DNA from: Paenibacillus cymbidii
GTDB taxonomy: Bacteria; Bacillota; Bacilli; Paenibacillales; NBRC-103111
Direction: 5' to 3'
Length of the DNA stretch: 64,000 bases
Assembly (NCBI RefSeq): GCF_004764705.1
Contig: NZ_SHLX01000036.1
Coordinates: 20,791-84,790, forward strand
Shown: one piece after another, positions 18,328-25,552 of the stretch
Layout: every line of letters begins with the position of its first letter
Numbering within the stretch: position 1 is the stretch's first letter
The notes under the pieces: generated by a model
The model's database searches: none
Seen by the model: the letters and a program-made list of their open reading frames with translations, nothing else
Told to the model about the DNA's origin: nothing
Made by a program: the position numbers and the translations under genes

Positions 18328-18593
18328 AGGAGAAGAAAGCGTCGATGATTTTCCATTCGCTGGACGACGGGATCGGCATGGACCAGGAGAAAATCGACAA
18401 GCTGTTGGATCTCGAGCATAAACATGCGGGATACGGCATTCGCAACGTTCGGGAACGGCTGCTGCTGCACTACGGTTCCGAATGCGATCTCGAGATGGAA
18501 AGCGTGGCAGGAGTAATTTGTTTGCCATACTCGCCTGGGGTCGTACCCGTGTATTTGCGAAACATTCGAATGAAAGGGGTAATGTTCGGATAG
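18324..18593 (+). pseudogene. Remnant of a YesM-type histidine kinase (HATPase end)
   Basis: A short open stretch whose middle reads DDGIGMDQEKIDKLLDLEHK and HAGYGIRNVRERLLLHYG, the G1 to G2 boxes of a sensor kinase ATPase domain. The kinase core, His box and membrane parts are missing, and the tail after about 18520 is not kinase-like. It overlaps the deacetylase stop by 4 bp. Whether a truncated peptide is made is unknown; it could not phosphorylate anything. Confidence 0.78.
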
Positions 18594-18596
18594 CCG

Positions 18597-19019
18597 ACCT
18601 GCTCGCTGCCGGCGGGCACCTACAACGACGCCGTTGCGCTGGCGCTTGCGGGCGGCGACATTCCGGACATCATTTTCATCAACGGTACGGATATTGCCAA
18701 CAAGTACGGACAACAAGGCGCGTTGCTCGAATTCAACACCGTTATCGACAAGATGCCGAATTTGAAAAAATTCTGGGAGAAGAATCCCGATGCCAAGAGG
18801 CGTGCGACGTCGCCGGAAGGCAAAACGTACATGGCCATCAATGACGGCCTGGGGTACAGCAACCAGCAAATCTGGATGTACCGTATGTACCAGGATTTGG
18901 ACACCGGCGAAGTGAAATACGGTCAGGTGACGAGTCAATACAAGAAAATGATCGAGTATTTGAACAAATTCAACAAAGAAAACCTTCTGGTGGAGGAGAA
19001 GATTTCGCCTTGTTCCTGA
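18597..19019 (+). pseudogene. Remnant of an ABC transporter solute-binding protein
   Basis: A frame continuous to TGA 19017 encodes YNDAVALALAGGDIPDIIFI, GALLEFNTVIDKMPNLKKFW, and later YKKMIEYLNKFNKENLL, typical of LplA-type family-1 sugar binding proteins. There is no start codon, signal peptide or lipobox, and roughly the first 70 and last 250 residues are absent. An internal deletion between WMYRMYQDLD and the following segment is likely. Confidence 0.8.
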
Positions 19020-19160
19020 AACAGGTTCCGGGCTGTTACTTTTGGCTGGGCTCGGGTCCCCAGGAACATGCGGATCAGGCCTACGGGCTGCACAGCCCCC
19101 GGTTTGTCGTTGACGAAGCCTGCATCCCGCTGGGAGCCAGGCTGCTGGCAGCCATTGGAT
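19013..19160 (+). pseudogene. Remnant of an M20-family amidohydrolase (C-terminus)
   Basis: In a different frame from the binding-protein fragment, the sequence reads VPGCYFWLGSG and then LHSPRFVVDEACIPLGARLL. This is the conserved C-terminal active-site end of M20 N-acyl-amino-acid amidohydrolases / carboxypeptidases (P-G-C/A-Y-F-x-L-G, L-H-x-P-x-F). Only about 50 codons remain. Confidence 0.75.
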
Positions 19161-19208
19161 TATCTCGATTAGGAGGTCCACTTCTGAAATCTGCGAGGTG
19201 CACGAAAT

Positions 19209-19333
19209 TATATACGAAAAATCATATATAATAAAGGTTGGACCTGCCAATTCCGGCGATTATATGCGAAATTTCATACATAGTTCGCGATTTTAGCCTC
19301 ATTTTTGAAAATATATATGAAAAATCATCTATA
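19209..19333. repeat. Three tandem AT-rich palindromes at about 52-bp spacing
   Basis: Each unit has two 8-bp half sites around a 4-bp centre, consensus ATATRYGA-AAWW-TCATMYAT. Cores start at 19216 (GAAAAATCAT), 19268 (GAAATTTCAT) and 19319 (GAAAAATCAT), so the steps are 52 and 51 bp, about five helical turns. They lie between the gene graveyard and the 3' end of the CDF exporter gene, downstream of every nearby gene. They resemble either a multi-site operator or an intergenic repeat family. Confidence 0.65.
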
Positions 19334-19422
19334 ATCTCTGCACCCATCCGTTCTCACCAATTGGTCAACAGTTAATCGACAGCCACAAAAGATGGCCTAT
19401 TTCGCAACTCCCTCTGCAGAAA
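19334..19422. other. Intergenic stretch, half repeat only
   Basis: Nothing coding is seen. ATGGCCTATTTCGC at 19392-19405 is half of the palindromic element found at 25267-25459 and 51505-51529. Confidence 0.4.
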
Positions 19423-20394
19423 CTAATGATGGTGATGGGCGTGTGCATCGGGCGGGCTCGCTTTAATATGGCATAAAAGCTTGTCCTCATGCTTGTGTTT
19501 CTCCGATTCGACTTGTAACGTTACGTGGCGAATGTTGTTATGCTCCAGCATATGCTCGACTTTGTGCAATAAAGCTTCCGTCTCGTACACGGACTTGTTT
19601 CCGTCCACGACAATATGAGCAGTCAGGGCATGCATATTGCTTGTAATCGACCAGATATGCAGATCATGCACACCGTTGACGCCATCGACCTTCAAGATGA
19701 CCTGCGCGATGTCCTCCACGTTCATATTGCGCGGCGTTCCTTCCATTAACACATGCATGGATGATTTGCTCACAAGATAGCCGCTGCGGAGTACCAGTAC
19801 AGCAACGATGACACTGGCCAGCGGGTCGGCCCAGCCCCAGCCAAAAAACATCATAAGCAGAGCCACGGCAATTGCCCCTACTGAACCCAGCATATCGCTG
19901 ATGACATGCAAGAAAGCACTGCGCATATTCAAATTATGCTCCGTATCGCCGCCGCGCATCATAATCCACGCAACCAGGATGTTGACCAGCAGCCCAATGG
20001 TACTGATGATCAGCATGCCGACCGTAGCGACTTCCGGCGGATTGGAAAACCGTTCCATCGCTTCGTAAAAGATGTAAAGGGAAATGCCGATCAAGGTTAA
20101 CCCGTTGAGCGTAGCCGCCAGTATTTCAAAACGCCTGTACCCGTATGTTTTCCCTGTACTGACCGCTTTTTCGCCAAATTTGAAGGCGAGCAAGGCAATG
20201 GCCAAGGCAAGGGAGTCGGACAGCATATGCCCCGCATCCGATAACAGAGCCAAGCTGTTCGTAATAAACCCGCCTGCAGCTTCGATTCCCATATATGCCG
20301 TGATGACCACAAACGAAATCAGCAAAATCTTTTTGTTGTTGGCGGTATGCCCGTGGTCGTGACCATGACGATGGTCCTGATGATGTTCCGACAT
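19423..20394 (-). CDS. czcD: Cation diffusion facilitator, CzcD-type Zn/Co/Cd exporter
   Basis: 323 aa; ATG at 20394 follows GGAGGAATTTCT, which fixes the start against an upstream in-frame one. His-rich N-terminus (HHQDHRHGHDHGHT) and C-terminus (HAHHHH) flank six TM segments. Metal-site motifs are SDAGHMLSDS in TM2 and HVISDMLGS in TM5, and the C-terminal cytoplasmic domain contains GVNGVHDLHIWSI. It exports divalent metal in exchange for protons. A promoter with an ArsR/SmtB-type operator lies directly upstream, so induction by Zn or Cd is expected. It is divergent from the copper ATPase gene. Confidence 0.93.
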   Translation of the reverse strand: MSEHHQDHRHGHDHGHTANNKKILLISFVVITAYMGIEAAGGFITNSLALLSDAGHMLSDSLALAIALLAFKFGEKAVSTGKTYGYRRFEILAATLNGLTLIGISLYIFYEAMERFSNPPEVATVGMLIISTIGLLVNILVAWIMMRGGDTEHNLNMRSAFLHVISDMLGSVGAIAVALLMMFFGWGWADPLASVIVAVLVLRSGYLVSKSSMHVLMEGTPRNMNVEDIAQVILKVDGVNGVHDLHIWSITSNMHALTAHIVVDGNKSVYETEALLHKVEHMLEHNNIRHVTLQVESEKHKHEDKLLCHIKASPPDAHAHHHH

Positions 20395-20413
20395 AGAAAT
20401 TCCTCCAATATTT

Positions 20414-20437
20414 ATATATGAACATGTATTCATATAT
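20414..20437 (-). promoter_or_regulatory. ArsR/SmtB-type operator of the CDF gene
   Basis: A perfect inverted repeat with 9-bp arms ATATATGAA / TTCATATAT around CATGTA; the core TGAA-N6-TTCA matches SmtB/CzrA-type sites. It sits at about +7 to +30 relative to the promoter read on the minus strand (TTGACA at 20480-20475, 18 bp, TATAAT at 20456-20451), a standard repressor position. No arsR-type regulator gene is in this window. Confidence 0.8.
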
Positions 20438-20450
20438 TATTGTTGAACTC

Positions 20451-20480
20451 ATTATAGATGGTTTAAAAAATCAATGTCAA
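20451..20480 (-). promoter_or_regulatory. Sigma-A promoter of the CDF gene
   Basis: On the minus strand TTGACA (20480-20475), an 18-bp spacer and TATAAT (20456-20451): both hexamers are full consensus. Transcription would start near 20444. Confidence 0.85.
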
Positions 20481-20554
20481 GTCAAGTTTTGATTTTAATA
20501 GGGCGTGAGGAGATGGTAAATGATAAGGAAGCGAGTCGTTCATCAAAAAAGCGT

Positions 20555-20584
20555 TTGACTAAATATAGGGTACTGGGGTATACT
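20555..20584 (+). promoter_or_regulatory. Promoter of copA with CsoR-like spacer
   Basis: TTGACT (20555-20560), an 18-bp spacer, TATACT (20579-20584). The spacer holds ATAGGGTACTGGGGTATAC, whose G-tracts flanked by TA resemble the CsoR operators of Bacilli copZA promoters. The operator match is by eye and imperfect; the promoter match is strong. Confidence 0.7.
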
Positions 20585-20629
20585 AAATTCAAGAAAGCCA
20601 TTGAAGAACAGGGATATGACGTGGGATAA
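20585..20629 (+). pseudogene. copZ: Residual 3' end of copZ
   Basis: Fourteen codons read KFKKAIEEQGYDVG and stop at TAA 20627. This is the C-terminal helix of the CopZ copper chaperone (family ending [D/E]QGYDV). The first 50 or so codons with the MxCxxC motif are missing and the promoter abuts the fragment. An in-frame ATG at 20513 exists, but it lies upstream of the promoter, so the fragment is probably not translated. Confidence 0.7.
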
Positions 20630-20655
20630 GCGATTCGACAAAGGAGTGGAGCACG

Positions 20656-22884
20656 GTGGAAACAACAGCCGCCAAGACAAAACAGTCGTCTTTTCAAATA
20701 ACGGGCATGACATGCGCTGCTTGCGCTAACCGGATTGAAAAAGGGCTTGGCAAGCTGCCCGGCGTAACCAACGCAACGGTAAACTTTGCGATGGAAACGG
20801 CCCGCGTCGAATATTCGGCGGGTGAAGTCACGATTGAGGATATGCAGGAAAAAGTCAAAAAGCTGGGCTACGAAGCTTTGGTCAAACAGGAGAATCGGGA
20901 TGCGGGCGACCACCGCCTTCACGAGATTCGCCAGCAGAAGCTGAAATTGCTTGTCTCCGCGATTCTTTCTTTTCCGCTGCTGTGGACGATGGTGGGTCAC
21001 TTCTCGTATACGTCTTGGATGTACACGCCGGAATTCCTGATGAATCCCTGGGTTCAACTTCTGCTGGCCACGCCGGTACAGTTCTACATCGGGAAGCAGT
21101 TTTATGTCGGCGCGTATAAGGCACTTCGGAATCGCAGCGCCAATATGGATGTTCTGATCGCGCTGGGTACATCGGCCGCCTATTTATATAGTCTGTACCT
21201 GACGATCGACTGGTATGCGGCCGGGGGTCAGATGCATCATAGCCCCGCGCTTTACTACGAAACCAGTGCAGTTTTGATTACTTTGGTTATCATGGGGAAG
21301 TTGTTCGAGGCGCTGGCCAAGGGCCGCACTTCGGAAGCGATCAAGTCGTTGATGGGGCTGCAAGCGAAAACGGCTCTGGTCGTTCGGCACGGCCAGGAAA
21401 TCACGATCCCGGTGGAAGGCGTTATCGTAGGGGATGTCGTGCTGGTTCGCCCCGGCGATAAAGTCCCGGTGGACGGCCAAGTGCTGGAGGGCGTGTCATC
21501 GGTGGATGAATCGATGCTGACGGGCGAAAGCCTTCCGGTAGAGAAGAAGGCTGGCGATGCGGTCATCGGGGCTACCCTCAACAAAAACGGCATGCTGCGC
21601 ATCAAGGCGACCAAAGTCGGCAAAGAAACCGCGCTTGCGCAAATTATTAAAGTCGTAGAAGAAGCCCAAGGCTCCAAAGCGCAGATTCAACGCGTAGCCG
21701 ATGTGATTTCCGGCATATTTGTTCCGATCGTTGTAGGAATTGCGCTGGTGATGTTTCTGGTTTGGTACTTCTTCGTTACGCCGGGCGATTTTGCCCATGC
21801 TCTTGAAATTGCCATTGCCATTCTCGTGATTGCTTGCCCATGTGCGCTCGGTTTGGCTACGCCAACTTCGATTATGGCCGGTTCCGGCCGCGCGGCGGAG
21901 ATGGGCATTTTGTTCAAGGGCGGCGAACATTTGGAGCAGACGCACAAGATCAATACGATCATTCTGGACAAAACCGGCACGGTCACCAAAGGCAAACCGG
22001 AGCTGACCGATGTGATCACGCAAGACAACGAAGCGGATTTCCTTCGACTTGTCGGCGCGGCCGAAAAAAATTCGGAACATCCGCTGGCGGAAGCGATTGT
22101 GGCCGGTATTGGAGCCAAACAAATCCAGCTGCCTGGCGCCGAATCGTTTGAAGCCGTTCCGGGCTACGGCATCAAAGCCGTAGTAGAAGGGCGCGAGCTG
22201 CTTGTCGGCACACGCCGCTTGTTGGAAACGTATAACGTGGATGCGAAGGCGGCTTATGAGCCGATGTCCCGTCTGGAGGAAGCAGGCAAAACCGCGATGC
22301 TGGTTGCCATCGACAATCGTTACGCCGGTATGGTCGCGGTAGCCGATACGATCAAGGAAACATCGAAAGCGGCGGTGAGCCGCCTGAAGCAAATGGGCAT
22401 CGAGGTCATCATGATTACCGGCGACAACGAACGGACGGCCAAGGCGATTGCGGCTCAAGTCGGCATTGACCATGTGCGGGCGGAAGTGCTGCCGGAAGGC
22501 AAAGCCGAGGAAGTGAAAAAATTGCAGGCCCGGGGCAAAAAAGTGGCGATGGTCGGCGATGGCATCAATGATGCGCCGGCGCTGGCGACGGCGGACATCG
22601 GCATGGCCATCGGTACCGGAACGGATGTGGCGATGGAAGCAGCAGATGTGACCCTGATGCGCGGGGATCTGGCGAGCATCCCCGATGCAATCTACATGAG
22701 CCGCAAGACGATGGCCAATATTAAACAGAATCTGTTTTGGGCGCTGGGTTATAACACGCTCGGCATTCCGATTGCCGCAATTGGCTTGCTGGCTCCATGG
22801 GTGGCAGGTGCAGCAATGGCGTTAAGCTCGGTGTCGGTTGTCCTTAATGCGCTTCGCTTGCAACGTGTGAAAGTGCGCCACTAA
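20656..22884 (+). CDS. copA: Copper-exporting P1B-type ATPase CopA
   Basis: 742 aa from GTG 20656 (GGAGTGGAG upstream). One N-terminal heavy-metal domain with GMTCAACANR (Cys20/Cys23), then eight TM segments, the TGES actuator loop (MLTGESLPVEKK), the Cu(I) channel motif CPC at 394-396, phosphorylation loop DKTGT (Asp438), the SEHPLAEA nucleotide motif and GDGINDAPAL. The length suits a single-MBD CopA (most Bacillus CopA have two). It pumps Cu(I) out of the cytoplasm. The CopZ chaperone gene that normally precedes it has been reduced to a stub. The secreted lipoprotein gene follows 29 bp later, probably in the same operon. Confidence 0.96.
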   Translation: METTAAKTKQSSFQITGMTCAACANRIEKGLGKLPGVTNATVNFAMETARVEYSAGEVTIEDMQEKVKKLGYEALVKQENRDAGDHRLHEIRQQKLKLLVSAILSFPLLWTMVGHFSYTSWMYTPEFLMNPWVQLLLATPVQFYIGKQFYVGAYKALRNRSANMDVLIALGTSAAYLYSLYLTIDWYAAGGQMHHSPALYYETSAVLITLVIMGKLFEALAKGRTSEAIKSLMGLQAKTALVVRHGQEITIPVEGVIVGDVVLVRPGDKVPVDGQVLEGVSSVDESMLTGESLPVEKKAGDAVIGATLNKNGMLRIKATKVGKETALAQIIKVVEEAQGSKAQIQRVADVISGIFVPIVVGIALVMFLVWYFFVTPGDFAHALEIAIAILVIACPCALGLATPTSIMAGSGRAAEMGILFKGGEHLEQTHKINTIILDKTGTVTKGKPELTDVITQDNEADFLRLVGAAEKNSEHPLAEAIVAGIGAKQIQLPGAESFEAVPGYGIKAVVEGRELLVGTRRLLETYNVDAKAAYEPMSRLEEAGKTAMLVAIDNRYAGMVAVADTIKETSKAAVSRLKQMGIEVIMITGDNERTAKAIAAQVGIDHVRAEVLPEGKAEEVKKLQARGKKVAMVGDGINDAPALATADIGMAIGTGTDVAMEAADVTLMRGDLASIPDAIYMSRKTMANIKQNLFWALGYNTLGIPIAAIGLLAPWVAGAAMALSSVSVVLNALRLQRVKVRH

Positions 22885-22913
22885 TCGGAACTTCGGAATG
22901 GAGCGAATCTACA

Positions 22914-23714
22914 ATGAAAAAAACGATGACGCTTATGTTGGGCGGAGTGTTGGCTGTTGGCTTGCTGGCGGCTTGCAGTACGCCGAAGGAAAGTGCCGAC
23001 GGACACGGCGGCTCCCATCAACGCGGAGCCTATCAAGCTTCCTTTTCGTTTGCATCAGGTGCAGCGAAAGCATCCGAAAACACGAAGCTGGCTATTCAGG
23101 TGACAGACGCCAACGGCAAGGCCGTCCAGGATTTTGAAATCAACCACGAAAAACTGATGCATCTGATCATCGTGAATAAGGATCTGTCTTTCTTCAACCA
23201 TATCCATCCCGAATGGGACGGAAAAGGAACGTTCACGGTAGACACCTCGTTTCCAAGTGGCGGTGAATACAAGCTTTTTGCCGATTTTGTTCCGAAAGGC
23301 GGATCGGGCGCAACCCTGGGCGAATGGGTGAAAGTAGACGGAGAAACCAAACCGCAGGCAAGCGTCACAGCGGATGCGAAGTTGGTGAAGGTGGTGGACG
23401 GCAAAGAAGTCACGCTGGCGCTTGGCGGCACAAAGGCGAAAACTGAAGCCAAGCTGACTTTTACCGTCAAGAACGACAAAACGAAAGAAGGCATCAGCAA
23501 TCTGGAACCATACCTCGGCGCTGTCGGGCACGTCGTCATTTTATCGGAAGATACCGAGCAATACCTCCATGTGCACCCTGTGGATGAAAAAGCGTCCGGA
23601 CCGGAAGCGCAATTTATGACGACTTTCCCGAATCCCGGCACGTATAAAATTTGGGGGCAGTTCCGGCATCAAGGAAACGTCTTTACGGTCCCTTATGTCG
23701 TGGAGATTCAATAA
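22914..23714 (+). CDS. Putative metal-associated lipoprotein, HxH motifs
   Basis: 266 aa, lipoprotein signal peptide MKKTMTLMLGGVLAVGLLAAC (Cys21). Mature protein: His-rich short linker (GHGGSHQRG), then two beta-rich domains each with a paired His site, FFNHIHPEWDG near residue 97 and YLHVHPVDE near 220, plus HLIIVNKDLS and GHVVILSEDTEQ in equivalent places. The two halves look like an internal duplication of one fold. It would sit on the outer face of the membrane. Co-transcription with copA suggests it binds copper released outside. No named family is claimed with confidence. Confidence 0.7.
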   Translation: MKKTMTLMLGGVLAVGLLAACSTPKESADGHGGSHQRGAYQASFSFASGAAKASENTKLAIQVTDANGKAVQDFEINHEKLMHLIIVNKDLSFFNHIHPEWDGKGTFTVDTSFPSGGEYKLFADFVPKGGSGATLGEWVKVDGETKPQASVTADAKLVKVVDGKEVTLALGGTKAKTEAKLTFTVKNDKTKEGISNLEPYLGAVGHVVILSEDTEQYLHVHPVDEKASGPEAQFMTTFPNPGTYKIWGQFRHQGNVFTVPYVVEIQ

Positions 23715-23760
23715 AGCTGCTTTGTTTGTCTTTTTCAGACGCGGCGATCAACAACTTGAA

Positions 23761-23790
23761 GCTCTCAAGGATAACCTTGGGGGCTTTTTT
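23761..23790 (+). terminator. Rho-independent terminator of the copA operon
   Basis: GCTCTCAAGG / CCTTGGGGGC form a 10-bp stem with two G-U pairs and an ATAA loop, followed by six T. Confidence 0.85.
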
Positions 23791-23803
23791 CAATTTTGTC
23801 GTC

Positions 23804-23812
23804 TGATATAAT
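23804..23812 (+). promoter_or_regulatory. Extended -10 promoter element
   Basis: TGATATAAT combines a TGn extension with a perfect TATAAT, 30 bp before the ATG at 23842. No good -35, as is normal for extended -10 promoters. Confidence 0.6.
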
Positions 23813-23841
23813 GATCGTGATAGAACGTAGGAGGAAAGCAA

Positions 23842-25203
23842 ATGAGCGCCAAACCCAAACTGGTCGTCACGGAAACGGAACCGACGCCGATTGTAAAGGA
23901 TTTTATGACGTTCGCGGCATACGCGGAAAAGCACGAGATCCTGTTGACGAAAAAACTAAAATGGTTGCCACGCGCAGACTTGCAGTCCCTCAACAAGCTG
24001 ATGACCGTTCCGGAACCGGAGGTTACGGATTACTCCGATCAGAAGGCCTATCCGCTGTTGACCCTGTTTCATCATCTGGCGCTGGCCGCGAAGCTGTTTC
24101 GCACGGAACCGCATTCAAGCGGCCAACAAATACTGCTCCCTACCGAGCGGTTGCCTTTGTTCTACAGCCTTACCCCCACGGAAAAGTATATTTCTTTGCT
24201 GGAAGCGTTTTGGGTCGATGCAGATTGGTCGACCATGACGATGACCCATAATAACATGGGGCTTCTGCTGGAGGTTCGCACGGTGTTCGAATATTTGGAG
24301 AATCTTCCTTCAGGGTGCCTGATTGATGGGAGTGGCGACGATGGCCAAAAACTTTTTCAACTTCGATGGCGATGGGGCTATTTTATCCATTATTTTCGGT
24401 ATTTCGGATTCTGGGTGACGACGGCGAACAAAGCGCCGGCTATACCATCAAGATCCAAGTTTGACTATCCGCTGCAAACACTTGCTCCGACTAATTTGTT
24501 TTATACCCTCGGCATGGAGCTTATCAAGACCAGGGATTTGCAAAGCTGGAACGTGAATCTGCGGCGTGAATTAGGCGATTGGCGCGGTATTCCCGGAGAA
24601 CCGTTCTGGGAATATGAAGATGAAGATGAAGATGAGAATCAAGATGAGAATGAAGTTGAAAATGAAGATGAAGATGAAGATGAAGATGAGAATGAAAATG
24701 ATGATGAGTGGGTGGCGATAGATTTCGCTGAATCGCTGGTTCATCTTTTTCCTGAAGGCGAATTGACTCAATGGTTGCCAAGGCTAACCGGTAAGTTTTT
24801 TGATGGCACGTATACGCTTCAAGTAGTCGTCCGCCGAAACTGCTGGAGGCGGATTCGTCTCTCGTCGCATGCTACTTTATACGATCTGCACGCGGTGATT
24901 CAGCAGGCATTCGATTTCGACGATGACCATCTGTATGCTTTTTTCCTGGATGGAAAGAAATGGTCAACCAAGCGCGCGTTTTATTCGCCGGATGATGATG
25001 ACGGGCCAGCTGTAACCGAGGCTTATCTGGGAGAATTGGATTTGTCGGTGGGGCAAACGTTTGTGTATGTGTTCGATTACGGCGCTGAATGGGTTTTCAA
25101 AATAACCGTCGAGAACAGTGAGCCGACCGACACGCATCAGTTGCAACCTCAAGTAATTGAATCGAATGGCGCAGCTCCCAGGCAGTATAGAGACTATGAG
25201 TAA
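23842..25203 (+). CDS. Plasmid pRiA4b ORF-3-like protein with long acidic repeat
   Basis: 453 aa, GGAGGAAAGC ribosome site. The C-terminal 150 residues carry the pRiA4b ORF-3-like domain: YTLQVVVRRNCWRRIRLSSH, LYDLHAVIQQAFDFDDDHLY, AFFLDGKKW, FVYVFDYGAEWVFKITVE. The N-terminal 250 residues are helical and not recognised. Between them (about residues 257-292) is a run of Asp, Glu and Asn built from GAW-type codons (24609-24715), a simple-sequence tract that can change length in steps of one codon without a frameshift. The family is common in mobile and accessory regions and its function is unknown. Confidence 0.75.
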   Translation: MSAKPKLVVTETEPTPIVKDFMTFAAYAEKHEILLTKKLKWLPRADLQSLNKLMTVPEPEVTDYSDQKAYPLLTLFHHLALAAKLFRTEPHSSGQQILLPTERLPLFYSLTPTEKYISLLEAFWVDADWSTMTMTHNNMGLLLEVRTVFEYLENLPSGCLIDGSGDDGQKLFQLRWRWGYFIHYFRYFGFWVTTANKAPAIPSRSKFDYPLQTLAPTNLFYTLGMELIKTRDLQSWNVNLRRELGDWRGIPGEPFWEYEDEDEDENQDENEVENEDEDEDEDENENDDEWVAIDFAESLVHLFPEGELTQWLPRLTGKFFDGTYTLQVVVRRNCWRRIRLSSHATLYDLHAVIQQAFDFDDDHLYAFFLDGKKWSTKRAFYSPDDDDGPAVTEAYLGELDLSVGQTFVYVFDYGAEWVFKITVENSEPTDTHQLQPQVIESNGAAPRQYRDYE

Positions 25204-25552
25204 GCATTTTTCGTTGCCGCGGCAGCACCGTGGACACTCTCACGGCATCATGCGGGGCCGGGCAACGAAAATAGCCCGTAAAAAATGGCTTATTTGCTCG
25301 ATTTGGAGTGCTTCGTCGGAAATAGCCAGTGAAAACAGGGCTTATTTGCTCCGCCTGGCCCTCAAATCGGGCATTTAGCCGAAATACGCAGTGATTTCAC
25401 TGGGTATTTTGGAAAGACTGTCCGTTTTAGGCGAAATAGGCAATAAAACATGGCCTATTCTACAAGACGTTTCATCGGAGCGGAGCGGTAGTGAAGCGGA
25501 TGGGTCAGCTGGCGAGGAGACGGGAGCGGAGAGAGAGGGAGGGATTGACTTA
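25204..25552. other. Non-coding stretch holding a palindrome array
   Basis: No gene is supported between the pRiA4b-like gene and the AraC gene. The stretch is dominated by the four palindromic units described at 25267-25459; the remainder shows nothing recognisable. Confidence 0.6.
25267..25459. repeat. Array of four related palindromic units
   Basis: Units at 25267-25297, 25319-25349, 25381-25412 and 25431-25459 share the plan GAAATAG(C/G)C - variable centre - GGC(C/T)TATTT, each able to fold into a hairpin. Start-to-start spacing is 52, 62 and 50 bp. Their centres differ but remain self-complementary (for example CAGTGA/TCACTG in unit 3), showing compensatory change. A single full copy occurs at 51505-51529 and a half copy at 19392-19405. 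This fits an intergenic REP-like family. Confidence 0.75.

Noticed and set aside
20513..20629. 38-codon open frame ending in the CopZ tail
   Set aside because: Its start lies upstream of the copA promoter and only the last 14 codons resemble CopZ; kept as a remnant, not a gene.
25267..25459. CRISPR-like array
   Set aside because: Units are divergent palindromes of the same family with unequal spacing and no identical repeat/spacer plan; no cas genes nearby.
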